From assembly GCA_902535565.1 (NCBI GenBank), contig CACAUH010000078.1:1-5569 (forward strand): a stretch of 5,569 bases of DNA, in the 5' to 3' direction. A program made the position numbers and the translations under genes. This document shows positions 1 to 5,569 of this stretch, piece by piece; position 1 is the first letter of the stretch; every line of letters starts with the position of its first letter. Under the pieces are notes generated by a model that made no database searches, was not told the origin of the DNA, and was given only the letters and a program-made list of their open reading frames with translations. This stretch comes from an uncultured Bacteroidota bacterium. GTDB taxonomy: Bacteria > Bacteroidota > Bacteroidia > Flavobacteriales > UA16.

Positions 1-34
1 AGGCGAAAAAGCAAAAGGCGAGAAAATTTTTCAT
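1..34 (-). CDS. Start of a secreted or envelope protein gene, truncated by the window edge
   Basis: An ATG at 34-32 opens a minus-strand frame that runs off the left end after 11 codons, reading MKNFLAFCFFA. One lysine followed by an unbroken hydrophobic stretch is the usual start of a Sec signal peptide or lipoprotein signal. The gene lies on the same strand as the three-gene operon upstream, 88 bases after the lipoprotein stop, so it could be a fourth operon member or a separate unit. A TACCTTTG motif 17 bases upstream fits the Bacteroidota -7 element. The product cannot be named from 11 residues. Chance is possible because the stretch is so short. Confidence 0.42.
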   Translation of the reverse strand, partial: MKNFLAFCFFA

Positions 35-51
35 GGCATCGAAAGGTTTAA

Positions 52-59
52 CAAAGGTA
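52..59 (-). promoter_or_regulatory. Possible Bacteroidota -7 promoter element
   Basis: On the minus strand the bases read TACCTTTG, an exact match to the TAnnTTTG -7 consensus described for Bacteroidota primary sigma factors. It lies 17 bases before the ATG at 34. No TTTG or TTG -33 element is present at the expected spacing, and the implied 5' leader would be only about 10 bases. It is therefore a weak candidate. Confidence 0.25.
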
Positions 60-105
60 TTTAGACACCGGACATATTGAGCCTGTGAGGGGTGTAAAGG
101 GGGCA

Positions 106-124
106 GACAGCTTCAAAAGCTGTC
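106..124 (-). terminator. Hairpin overlapping the lipoprotein stop codon (possible weak terminator or processing site)
   Basis: GACAGCTT and AAGCTGTC form a perfect 8-base-pair stem with a 3-base loop. On the minus strand the stem includes the last two bases of the TGA stop codon (125-123) of the lipoprotein gene. No U-tract follows on either strand; the minus strand continues TGCCCCCTTT. A classical rho-independent terminator is therefore not supported. It could be a 3' mRNA stabiliser or part of an attenuating structure between the operon and the next gene. Confidence 0.35.
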
Positions 125-1115
125 AAAACGGCCCCTCCTTCGTCAGAATTACATAATCGACATCCAAACCAAAATCACCATCTGCAGTGCCGGTTTGACT
201 CACCGTACAATCCAGTCGAATGACCTTTTCCATGTCTATTTGTCCATCGAGAGAAACATTGCTCCCAGACAAATCCAGCACCAAGTCCGACCACAAAATG
301 CTTTTCCTGTGCCATTGACCATCGGCAGTCACAGCCAACTTTGTGGTGTAAACCTCATCTAAACCACCGGTAATCAATCCATCCCCGTCGGAATCTTCAA
401 ACACTTTTACAACTGTAGCGGAACCCTCGAAAGTGCTCCGCAAGTGCAAGTTCAAATACGTGTTTTCCACCTCGTAATCCCCGATGGCAGATGGACTCAA
501 AGACATTCTCAATGCGCCGAACCAAGTGGCAGCCCCTGATCCTGTTCCGCTCATGTAGGCATTCCCCTCACAGGCATCCGTTGCCTCTGTCACCACTTCC
601 AACGTTTCCGTGTATTCACCGCTGCTCAAACTAAAAGAGGCATCCTCCTCCTCGAAGGAGGCCAAGAGAAAACCTCGGCTCGATAAATCTGGTCGCTCCC
701 AGACAAACACCGAATCCAACCTCCAATCTTCGGGGTGGTCTTCGAATTCTAAAAGACAGTGTACCCATTCGTTTTGTTGAAAGAAAAGGCCATCACAATC
801 ACCAAGCCACAACACATCGGACAGGTTTTCGCCTTGACCCTCGAATGAAAATGTCGCACCTGATTTCTGACCAATCAATGACAACGTGTAGAAGACAGGA
901 AGATTGAATTCACCCGTAAACTGAACCGCCTCCCCCGCATCAAAGTGCACGCCATTGGGTCTGTTGTGCCCAAATTCCGAAACGAACTCAAGTTCTCCGT
1001 AAAGGCCATCCAAATCAGGCCCCAAGCTGCCCTCTTTGGCACACCCAAAAACACCAATCCAAACTGCAATGAAAAGCCATGCCCTGTGCGGCTTCCTTAA
1101 ACTAAAATCAGTCAT
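123..1115 (-). CDS. Surface or periplasmic lipoprotein with carbohydrate-binding-like C-terminal domain
   Basis: This is a 330-residue predicted lipoprotein. The N-terminus MTDFSLRKPHR is basic, residues 12-24 are hydrophobic, and V-F-G-C25 is an acceptable lipobox, so the mature protein would start at the lipidated Cys25 followed by AKEG. The ATG at 1115 is chosen because it gives this signal. The frame is open further upstream, to 1229, but that extension lies within the preceding gene. The mature part is acidic and rich in beta-type sequence, with four further cysteines. Around residues 241-246 there is a DSDGDG loop resembling an EF-hand or dockerin calcium loop. The protein ends with GDFGLDVDYVIL, reminiscent of the last strands of jelly-roll carbohydrate-binding domains. 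It starts one base after the stop of the preceding barrel gene, which suggests coupled translation and an accessory role in an outer-membrane complex. The ligand is unknown and the family was not identified. Confidence 0.82.
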   Translation of the reverse strand: MTDFSLRKPHRAWLFIAVWIGVFGCAKEGSLGPDLDGLYGELEFVSEFGHNRPNGVHFDAGEAVQFTGEFNLPVFYTLSLIGQKSGATFSFEGQGENLSDVLWLGDCDGLFFQQNEWVHCLLEFEDHPEDWRLDSVFVWERPDLSSRGFLLASFEEEDASFSLSSGEYTETLEVVTEATDACEGNAYMSGTGSGAATWFGALRMSLSPSAIGDYEVENTYLNLHLRSTFEGSATVVKVFEDSDGDGLITGGLDEVYTTKLAVTADGQWHRKSILWSDLVLDLSGSNVSLDGQIDMEKVIRLDCTVSQTGTADGDFGLDVDYVILTKEGPF

Positions 1116-1116
1116 A

Positions 1117-1845
1117 TCAGAATGTGGTTTGAAACAGAAACAAAGCGCGTGAAACAGTCCCTCGCTGGCCCTGGCCAGACTCGCGCATGGCCCACTTTTG
1201 CCACTGGAAGGTTGCCTCCGTCTTTTCATTCAGACGCCAAGTCAAGCCCCAAGCATGGAGTTCGTCTCGAACATCGAGGTCGACGCGATCGAAACCAACG
1301 ACAGTAAAATCTTCATCGCGCAAAGCGAGATAGTCCAAACCCTCAGCATCAATGCGTTTGACCCCATAACTCAACATCACTGTCTGCGTTACAGACCAAT
1401 CAAGACCAACGTCGAGCACGTTAACAACCAAATCCACAGGGGGAAGTGTGGCCTCCGCGCGGTTCACAACCTGCTGTTGCCAACCCCCTTGCAGTCGCAA
1501 CGACCTGCTGCCCTCCCACCACTTTTCAAGATTGGCGTGACCAGACAAGTGGGTGTTCAAGTAGTGCCTGCGGTTCGGGCTGCCTTCCGGTGTCAAATCC
1601 TGAAGAAACGACAGACTGGCGCGAATCGACCAAGGGTCTTCTTTCCCCCCCTGCTCCAGATCAGCGGAAAGCGCACGCCTGTTGGGGGTGGCCAAGCCGT
1701 ATGGCATCGCGGTTCCATATCGAGGATCAAAGGGCATCAGGCCCCGCCTCATCAAACGGTTCCAAGGCCTCCCCAGTTGGGATGTGGTGCGCGCTATCAA
1801 GAGGTCGCCTTGCATCAACGAACGGCCCCATTGCCCATTGTTCAA
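1117..1845 (-). CDS. 3' part of frameshifted outer-membrane beta-barrel protein
   Basis: This frame encodes the C-terminal about 242 residues of the second barrel protein; the nominal TTG start at 1845 is not a real initiation site. It continues the protein begun at 2851 once one base of the C-run at 1848-1853 is skipped. Recognisable stretches are MPFDPRYG and PYGLATPNR, about residues 372-379 and 383-391 of the joined protein. As I recall, motifs like these occur after an SPGAQTKR segment in uncharacterised Bacteroidota outer-membrane proteins. Alternating beta-strand segments follow. The end, ALFLFQTTF, carries the terminal phenylalanine typical of BAM-inserted barrels. The stop is one base from the ATG of the lipoprotein gene. 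The antisense plus-strand frames across this stretch have no credible protein character. Confidence 0.75.
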   Translation of the reverse strand: MNNGQWGRSLMQGDLLIARTTSQLGRPWNRLMRRGLMPFDPRYGTAMPYGLATPNRRALSADLEQGGKEDPWSIRASLSFLQDLTPEGSPNRRHYLNTHLSGHANLEKWWEGSRSLRLQGGWQQQVVNRAEATLPPVDLVVNVLDVGLDWSVTQTVMLSYGVKRIDAEGLDYLALRDEDFTVVGFDRVDLDVRDELHAWGLTWRLNEKTEATFQWQKWAMRESGQGQRGTVSRALFLFQTTF

Positions 1846-2851
1846 AAGGGGGGAAAACTTGGGGTGTTTGTTCGTATAAAATCCGCTTCGTCTGTGCCCC
1901 GGGTGATATGTAGGTATCCGAAACCGAGCGTGCCGAAACCCTGGCCACCCAATGTTCTCTGAATTTCAAAGTCCCCGAGAGGTGCCAATAACCGCCACGC
2001 ACATCAGCCGCGGAATCCCCTTGACCGACTCCCTCGACCAAACGGGTTGCCAATGACCCTCCAGCTTCGCCACACAGTTTCCAATCATCGCCACTCCACG
2101 ATGCCTCACCACTTAAGCCCAAAACGTGACTGCCCTTTCCCGAGATGACAGTGGAACCCAAGGTCGCAAAATCTTGAGCCCGAATCGCCAATAATGCGCG
2201 CTTTCGCGTCAACTCAAATGCAGATCCAGCAAAAATCACATCGGGTCTAAACACTTCATCCGAGGATTGAATACGCGAGACAAAACTTGAAGACTTCAGT
2301 TTTGTCCCGTTGTCTCTTGTCCAGTCCCCAAGGAACTTAGCTCCCCGGAGCCTCCAAGCCTCTGATTCGCTGAAATTCTCGTAATCCTGCAACTGTCGCC
2401 ATTGTGCAAACAACATCGATTCATTGACAACACCTTCCGAGGGTGAATTCCAAATGGTGAAGGGCGTCCATGCAACATCTACATCGCCAATCTCATAACG
2501 CCAATGTTCTAGGAGCGAGCCCGATAAGACAACCCTTCGAACCTGAGCGTATGAGGCACTTGTATCGAACAAGGCCAAATTGGTGCCCAATCGGAGTTCC
2601 ATATAAACCTGTGCTTTGGACGTGATATCGCCCCTTAAAGCGAGATCATACAAAGCATGGGATTCCAGGCTCACATCCTGCACCACCGTGTCTTCCTGAC
2701 TCAAAAACCCAACATCCGCAACACCCCGGGCCAAGCCACCCAATTCAAACGAAGGGTACTGCGCGCGGCCAGAATATGGCATGAGGAACACGGTCCAAAT
2801 GACGAACAGCGAACATGGCCGCGAAATCAAATTGAATTGTTCAATGGACAT
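1727..2851 (-). CDS. 5' part of frameshifted outer-membrane beta-barrel protein
   Basis: The ATG at 2851 shares its A with the last base of the preceding gene's TGA stop (TGATG), so translational coupling is likely. A TTG one codon earlier is possible but unneeded. Residues 1-31 are a Sec signal peptide (hydrophobic core CSLFVIWTVFLMPYS, then GRAQ), probably cleaved near Ala30 or Gln31. The mature protein is a run of amphipathic beta-strand segments with the motif SPGAQTKR at 316-323. About residue 334 the true frame is lost. The last 40 codons (from 1849 down to the stop at 1727) encode an unrelated tail ending EAGPDAL, with no barrel character. The intact product would be 577 residues, ending at 1117. 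No enzymatic motif is seen, and a structural or transport role in the outer membrane is inferred. Confidence 0.78.
   Translation of the reverse strand: MSIEQFNLISRPCSLFVIWTVFLMPYSGRAQYPSFELGGLARGVADVGFLSQEDTVVQDVSLESHALYDLALRGDITSKAQVYMELRLGTNLALFDTSASYAQVRRVVLSGSLLEHWRYEIGDVDVAWTPFTIWNSPSEGVVNESMLFAQWRQLQDYENFSESEAWRLRGAKFLGDWTRDNGTKLKSSSFVSRIQSSDEVFRPDVIFAGSAFELTRKRALLAIRAQDFATLGSTVISGKGSHVLGLSGEASWSGDDWKLCGEAGGSLATRLVEGVGQGDSAADVRGGYWHLSGTLKFREHWVARVSARSVSDTYISPGAQTKRILYEQTPQVFPPFEQWAMGPFVDARRPLDSAHHIPTGEALEPFDEAGPDAL
1848..1853 (-). other. Frameshift site in a run of six C (minus strand)
   Basis: The minus strand reads GTT TTC CCC CCT TTT GAA in the upstream frame. Deleting one C gives GTT TTC CCC CTT TTG AAC, joining V-F-P to L-L-N-N-G-Q-W and restoring the reading frame to 1117. 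Both sides then look like one barrel protein of 577 residues: signal peptide, SPGAQTKR, PYGLATPNR, terminal F. The simplest cause is an extra C in the homopolymer, from sequencing or assembly error or a recent mutation. A +1 slip of tRNA-Pro from CCC to the overlapping CCC would give the same protein. However, no pause codon, stop codon or stimulatory element is seen at the site. Confidence 0.72.
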
Positions 2852-4722
2852 CAAAACTGAATTTTAAATTCAACTGTGGCTTCCCAGCCTTGAAGGTGAG
2901 ACAGTTCATAGGCACGGTCCTGATACCGCACATGTTTGCCACGAACAAACAGAGAAGAGGCCTTCGTCATGCTGACATCAAATCCAGTGCCCACAGCAGT
3001 CCCCAAGCCATCCAAATGCAAAGGCACGCCGTCGGGTCCCGCCGCACGGGAAACTGTGGATTCGTTGCCCACAATGCGCTCCATTCCGGCATACATCACC
3101 CACGCAAAAACTTCCCCCAAAGGCAAATAGGCATCCAACTCGTGATACTGCGCCCGAACCAATGCTGCATCATTCATCTTGGGCATCGCGGACAGGCCTT
3201 CCTGAACACTCAAAAATTCGCCCAAATAAAAGAGGAATGGCGCGTTGTCTCCTTTGGCACCCTTCCATTTGGCATTGATCCGAAACGCATTGAATCCCTT
3301 CAGGTTTGATCGCCCTTCCTCTTCAATCATCCCCACACGCTGGTATGCGCCTCGGAAAAAAGTGGTGATTTCACCGCTCGGACCCGCCGCTTGCTGAAAC
3401 CGATCCACACGGGACATGTACAGTCCGGTCACCTTGTGATAAAAGGTGATTTCCGAGGATAGATTTTGCAATTCCATCGACGTCAAATAGCCCACGTTGA
3501 CCCGAAATGGTCCCGTGGCCAACTTGGTAGTCAACCGCACGGTCGCCCTGTTGCTTGCGATCAAGTGCATCGGAGTCAGCACGGCGCCAAATGGCCTTGC
3601 GCCATCTTGAACTGTGGCCCCATTGAACGAAGATGTCTCAGAACTGAACCCATCGACCGAGGTGTTGATCAAGGCGGAATGCAGATTCACGAAGTTGGGT
3701 GAAACTGCGAAAACCTCCACGTTCAGGGGGATTCCCAATAAACGGCGAGGAACGCCGAGGTTCGTTTGAAATGCGAAGCCGCTTTTTCGCAACCCTTGGG
3801 ATACAATCTCATGCCTGCCCCACGCCAAGTCACTCTTCAAGCTCCACGCCTTCCACTTTCCCTCATGCGAGGCAGAAAGTGCCGTCATGCCATAAGCTTC
3901 GCCGTTTGTCCAAGAGTCCAAGCCTCGAGACCGCATCCCACCTAAACCAAACTTATGAAGGCGGTATGTCTTGTTGATTCGACCAGCCAGAATTTGGTCT
4001 GGGAAAGAGGAGATATTGAATGGCGTGCGGCCTGCAACAATATCAATGCTCATCTGTCCCGGCAATTCACTTGCTGTCCATCTGAGCCCGTTGAATTGCC
4101 GCTTGCCAAAGTCAACTTCTCGTAAGTAGTCAGAGCGGCTATGGTAATTCCCGTGCTGCACGCCAATGGGCCAAACATAGGTCCACGCATTGCGATCAAA
4201 AAGAGAATTCTGAACCTGCCGAGCCGAGCTCATCAGGAAATCACCCAACTCCACAAATTGAGTTCCACCATACGCCATCTCAAACCGACCAAATGGCTTT
4301 CTCGTGCCGGCCGAAAACACCAATCCTTGACGGGATAAACGAAAAATTCGATCGTCATTCCCCATTCCGGAGAATGGATCAAACGTCAATAACTGAAGTG
4401 CTACGAAACTGTTGTGACTGGGTCTGAACGTCACATTGACATTCAAATTTGGCGCATTGAACTCGTCGTCGGCCCTGAGGACAAGGGGTGTATTGGTATC
4501 GCCATGGTGGTTGCTCAAATTCCTCGCATATCCCAAGAACCGGCAATAGCCCTTGACCTCAACCGGTGTCCGCTGGGTGCGCAGTCCCAGTCGCGGCTGT
4601 TCTTTACCCCCGGGCTTTGCCAACGCGGAGTCAGCAACCGTAATTTGAGCACCACCAACATGATGAGCGCAGAAAAAAACCACAGCAAACCATCCGATGC
4701 ACGCGAAGTGAAAGACCGTCAC
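2851..4722 (-). CDS. Outer-membrane beta-barrel (porin-like) protein
   Basis: This is a 623-residue protein and the first gene of the operon. The open frame extends upstream to 5223, but that part is antisense to the sulfatase gene and lacks protein character. The GTG at 4722 is chosen because it gives a good Sec signal peptide: MTVFHFACIG, then a hydrophobic core and HHVGGAQ, with cleavage near residues 25-26. A GTG at 4782 would add 20 residues. GYCRFLGYARN at residues 58-68 resembles the first barrel strand of uncharacterised Bacteroidota porin-like proteins. Long stretches of alternating hydrophobic and polar residues, aromatic girdles and polar loops follow, ending with GWEATVEFKIQF and a terminal Phe, a BAM recognition signature. 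There is no plug domain or TonB box, so it is not a SusC-type receptor. It probably forms a pore or complex with the next barrel, whose start overlaps its stop. The substrate is unknown. Confidence 0.83.
   Translation of the reverse strand: MTVFHFACIGWFAVVFFCAHHVGGAQITVADSALAKPGGKEQPRLGLRTQRTPVEVKGYCRFLGYARNLSNHHGDTNTPLVLRADDEFNAPNLNVNVTFRPSHNSFVALQLLTFDPFSGMGNDDRIFRLSRQGLVFSAGTRKPFGRFEMAYGGTQFVELGDFLMSSARQVQNSLFDRNAWTYVWPIGVQHGNYHSRSDYLREVDFGKRQFNGLRWTASELPGQMSIDIVAGRTPFNISSFPDQILAGRINKTYRLHKFGLGGMRSRGLDSWTNGEAYGMTALSASHEGKWKAWSLKSDLAWGRHEIVSQGLRKSGFAFQTNLGVPRRLLGIPLNVEVFAVSPNFVNLHSALINTSVDGFSSETSSFNGATVQDGARPFGAVLTPMHLIASNRATVRLTTKLATGPFRVNVGYLTSMELQNLSSEITFYHKVTGLYMSRVDRFQQAAGPSGEITTFFRGAYQRVGMIEEEGRSNLKGFNAFRINAKWKGAKGDNAPFLFYLGEFLSVQEGLSAMPKMNDAALVRAQYHELDAYLPLGEVFAWVMYAGMERIVGNESTVSRAAGPDGVPLHLDGLGTAVGTGFDVSMTKASSLFVRGKHVRYQDRAYELSHLQGWEATVEFKIQF
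4616..4647 (+). promoter_or_regulatory. Weak promoter candidate for the sulfatase gene
   Basis: TTTG at 4616-4619 is followed 20 bases later by GTAATTTG at 4640-4647. The layout resembles the Bacteroidota TTTG / TAnnTTTG promoter, but the TA of the -7 element is shifted by one base, so the match is incomplete. A transcript starting near 4654 would have about a 54-base leader to GTG 4708, or almost none to ATG 4660. The site lies inside the coding sequence of the divergent barrel gene, antisense to it. Confidence 0.2.
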
Positions 4723-5569
4723 TCGCGATTTCCCATCGTTTTGATGGTCTCCTTTTTTCTCTCCGGCTGCGAGGCTCCTCACAATATTGACATTCAATCC
4801 AATCCCGTACCCAAGGTTCCATCTGTGGTTTGGTTGGTCTGTGAAGACCAGTCCATGTTCATGCCGATTTACGGTGACTCCACCGCCCGCATGCCCAACC
4901 TTAACGCACTTGCCAAAGATGGAACAATTTTCGATAGTTTTTACGCCGTTGCACCCGTTTGCGCGCCTTCGAGGAGCAGCATACTGACTGGATTTCAACC
5001 CGCCTTGATGGGGTCGCATCACATGCGGGCATTTCAAGCCAAACAGCCTGAAGTGAATACCCACACCGGACTTCAAATATACTCTGCACCAGCACCCCCA
5101 GGCGTCAAAGCATTTACAGAACACCTCAGGGTGCAAGGTGTGTATTGCACCAACAATGCCAAAGAGGATTACAATTTCAAAAGACCCCCACTCGCTTGGG
5201 ATGAATCCTCCAAAAATGCCCATTGGAGAAACCGCCCCTCAGGCGCGCCATTTTTTTCCGTTTTCAATTTTAATGTGAGCCACGAATCACAAGTTTGGAA
5301 ACGCAAAGGCCAGCCGTGCGATGTGTCGACCGATGGCTTAATCGTTCCGCCGCTCTTGCCAGAAAATGAACATGTCCGAAATGACCTGGCAACAAACTAT
5401 TGCAATCTCGAAGCGCTCGACAAACAGATAGGCGAAATCACATCACAACTGAGAGAGGACGGCCTTTACGATGAGACCACCATCGTATTCTACAGCGACC
5501 ATGGAGGTCCTTTCCCAAGATTCAAAAGGGCCCTCACAGACGCTGGCCTTCGCGTTCCTTTGGTAATCA
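4708..5569 (+). CDS. Lipoprotein sulfatase, type I formylglycine-dependent (3' end outside window)
   Basis: This is the N-terminal 287 residues of a family S1 sulfatase, which hydrolyses sulfate esters with a formylglycine nucleophile and a divalent metal ion. CAPSRSSILTG fits the C-x-P-S-R-x-x-x-L-T-G maturation signature, and Cys85 would become formylglycine. Other expected sites are the N-terminal metal motif VCEDQS (Glu46-Asp47), SHHMR (His104-His105), SHES (His192) and YSDHGG (Asp264-His265). The PRFKR and GLRVPLVI elements follow the last motif. GTG 4708 gives MKDRHSR, a hydrophobic core and L-S-G-C21, a textbook lipoprotein signal peptide. ATG codons at 4660 and 4663 are in frame and would lengthen the n-region by 15-16 residues. 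The protein is therefore lipid-anchored, in periplasm or at the surface, and needs a formylglycine-generating or anaerobic maturase enzyme not present here. The substrate, probably a sulfated glycan, cannot be read from this half. Confidence 0.92.
   Translation, partial: MKDRHSRFPIVLMVSFFLSGCEAPHNIDIQSNPVPKVPSVVWLVCEDQSMFMPIYGDSTARMPNLNALAKDGTIFDSFYAVAPVCAPSRSSILTGFQPALMGSHHMRAFQAKQPEVNTHTGLQIYSAPAPPGVKAFTEHLRVQGVYCTNNAKEDYNFKRPPLAWDESSKNAHWRNRPSGAPFFSVFNFNVSHESQVWKRKGQPCDVSTDGLIVPPLLPENEHVRNDLATNYCNLEALDKQIGEITSQLREDGLYDETTIVFYSDHGGPFPRFKRALTDAGLRVPLVI

Noticed and set aside
2..64. Plus-strand frames at the left edge (for example GEKAKGEKIFHGIERFNKGI then stop) as the tail of a convergent gene
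   Set aside because: Twenty codons cannot be distinguished from chance, and the minus strand offers a signal-peptide start over the same bases.
1116..1229. Upstream extension of the lipoprotein frame
   Set aside because: It overlaps the 3' end of the second barrel gene and places the lipoprotein signal 38 residues inside; the ATG at 1115 gives a proper signal.
1645..1651. Run of seven C (plus strand) as a second frameshift site
   Set aside because: The translation is consistent barrel sequence in the same frame on both sides (LEQGGKEDPW), so no frame change is needed.
1198..1962. Long plus-strand open frame of 254 codons
   Set aside because: It is antisense to the barrel gene, with proline- and arginine-rich sequence lacking domains, signals or hydrophobic patterning; it is a shadow frame.
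1850..1968. Third minus-strand frame reading LGGQGFGTLGFGYLHITRG, which looked barrel-like and would imply two frameshifts
   Set aside because: The original frame here carries SPGAQTKR, which I recall from related outer-membrane proteins, and joins the downstream frame with a single base change; the glycine-rich reading is less economical.
2890..3309. Plus-strand open frame of 139 codons
   Set aside because: It is antisense to the well-supported first barrel gene and has no start context or recognisable protein features.
4734..4751. GGAG followed by ATG and a five-codon MGNRE frame whose stop overlaps the GTG start of the first barrel gene, as a leader peptide
   Set aside because: The frame is too short to distinguish from chance and shows no regulatory codon pattern.
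4782..4789. CAATATTG palindrome near the divergent starts as an operator
   Set aside because: An 8-base palindrome is expected by chance at this length, it lies within sulfatase coding sequence, and no second copy is seen nearby.
4723..5223. N-terminal extension of the first barrel frame up to an ATG at 5223
   Set aside because: It is exactly antisense to the sulfatase, is rich in Cys, His and Gly without protein character, and would bury the clear signal peptide at internal residue 168.

Overview
The window most likely comes from a member of the Bacteroidota, probably a marine or polysaccharide-degrading lineage. This is inferred from the gene types: two outer-membrane beta-barrel proteins ending in aromatic residues, a surface lipoprotein with a carbohydrate-binding-like C-terminus, and a lipoprotein sulfatase of the 'CEDQS...YGD' type. 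Clear Shine-Dalgarno sequences are also absent. No rRNA or other marker is present, so the taxonomy is not proven.

Layout. Four minus-strand genes fill 1-4722 and one plus-strand gene fills 4708-5569. The minus-strand series starts at 4722 with a 623-residue beta-barrel protein. Its TGA stop shares one base with the ATG of a second beta-barrel gene (2851 down to 1117). One base after the second gene's stop, the ATG of a 330-residue lipoprotein follows (1115 down to 123). These three genes are almost certainly one translationally coupled operon. After a short hairpin at the lipoprotein stop, a fourth minus-strand gene begins at 34 and leaves the window after 11 codons, which look like the start of a signal peptide.

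The second barrel gene is broken as written. The reading frame changes at a run of six C (minus strand) at 1848-1853. Removing one C restores a continuous 577-residue protein with a normal barrel C-terminus. This is either a sequencing or assembly error or a real frameshift.

The plus-strand gene is the first 287 codons of a type I (formylglycine) sulfatase with a lipoprotein signal peptide. Its best start (GTG 4708) lies inside the first codons of the divergent barrel gene (GTG 4722), so the two genes overlap head to head.

Together the genes suggest an envelope module. A lipid-anchored sulfatase would desulfate a glycan or other sulfate ester. The divergent barrel-barrel-lipoprotein operon may form an outer-membrane complex. 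The functional link between the two is inferred only from adjacency. No SusC/SusD pair, glycoside hydrolase, mobile element, tRNA, rRNA or CRISPR array is seen.
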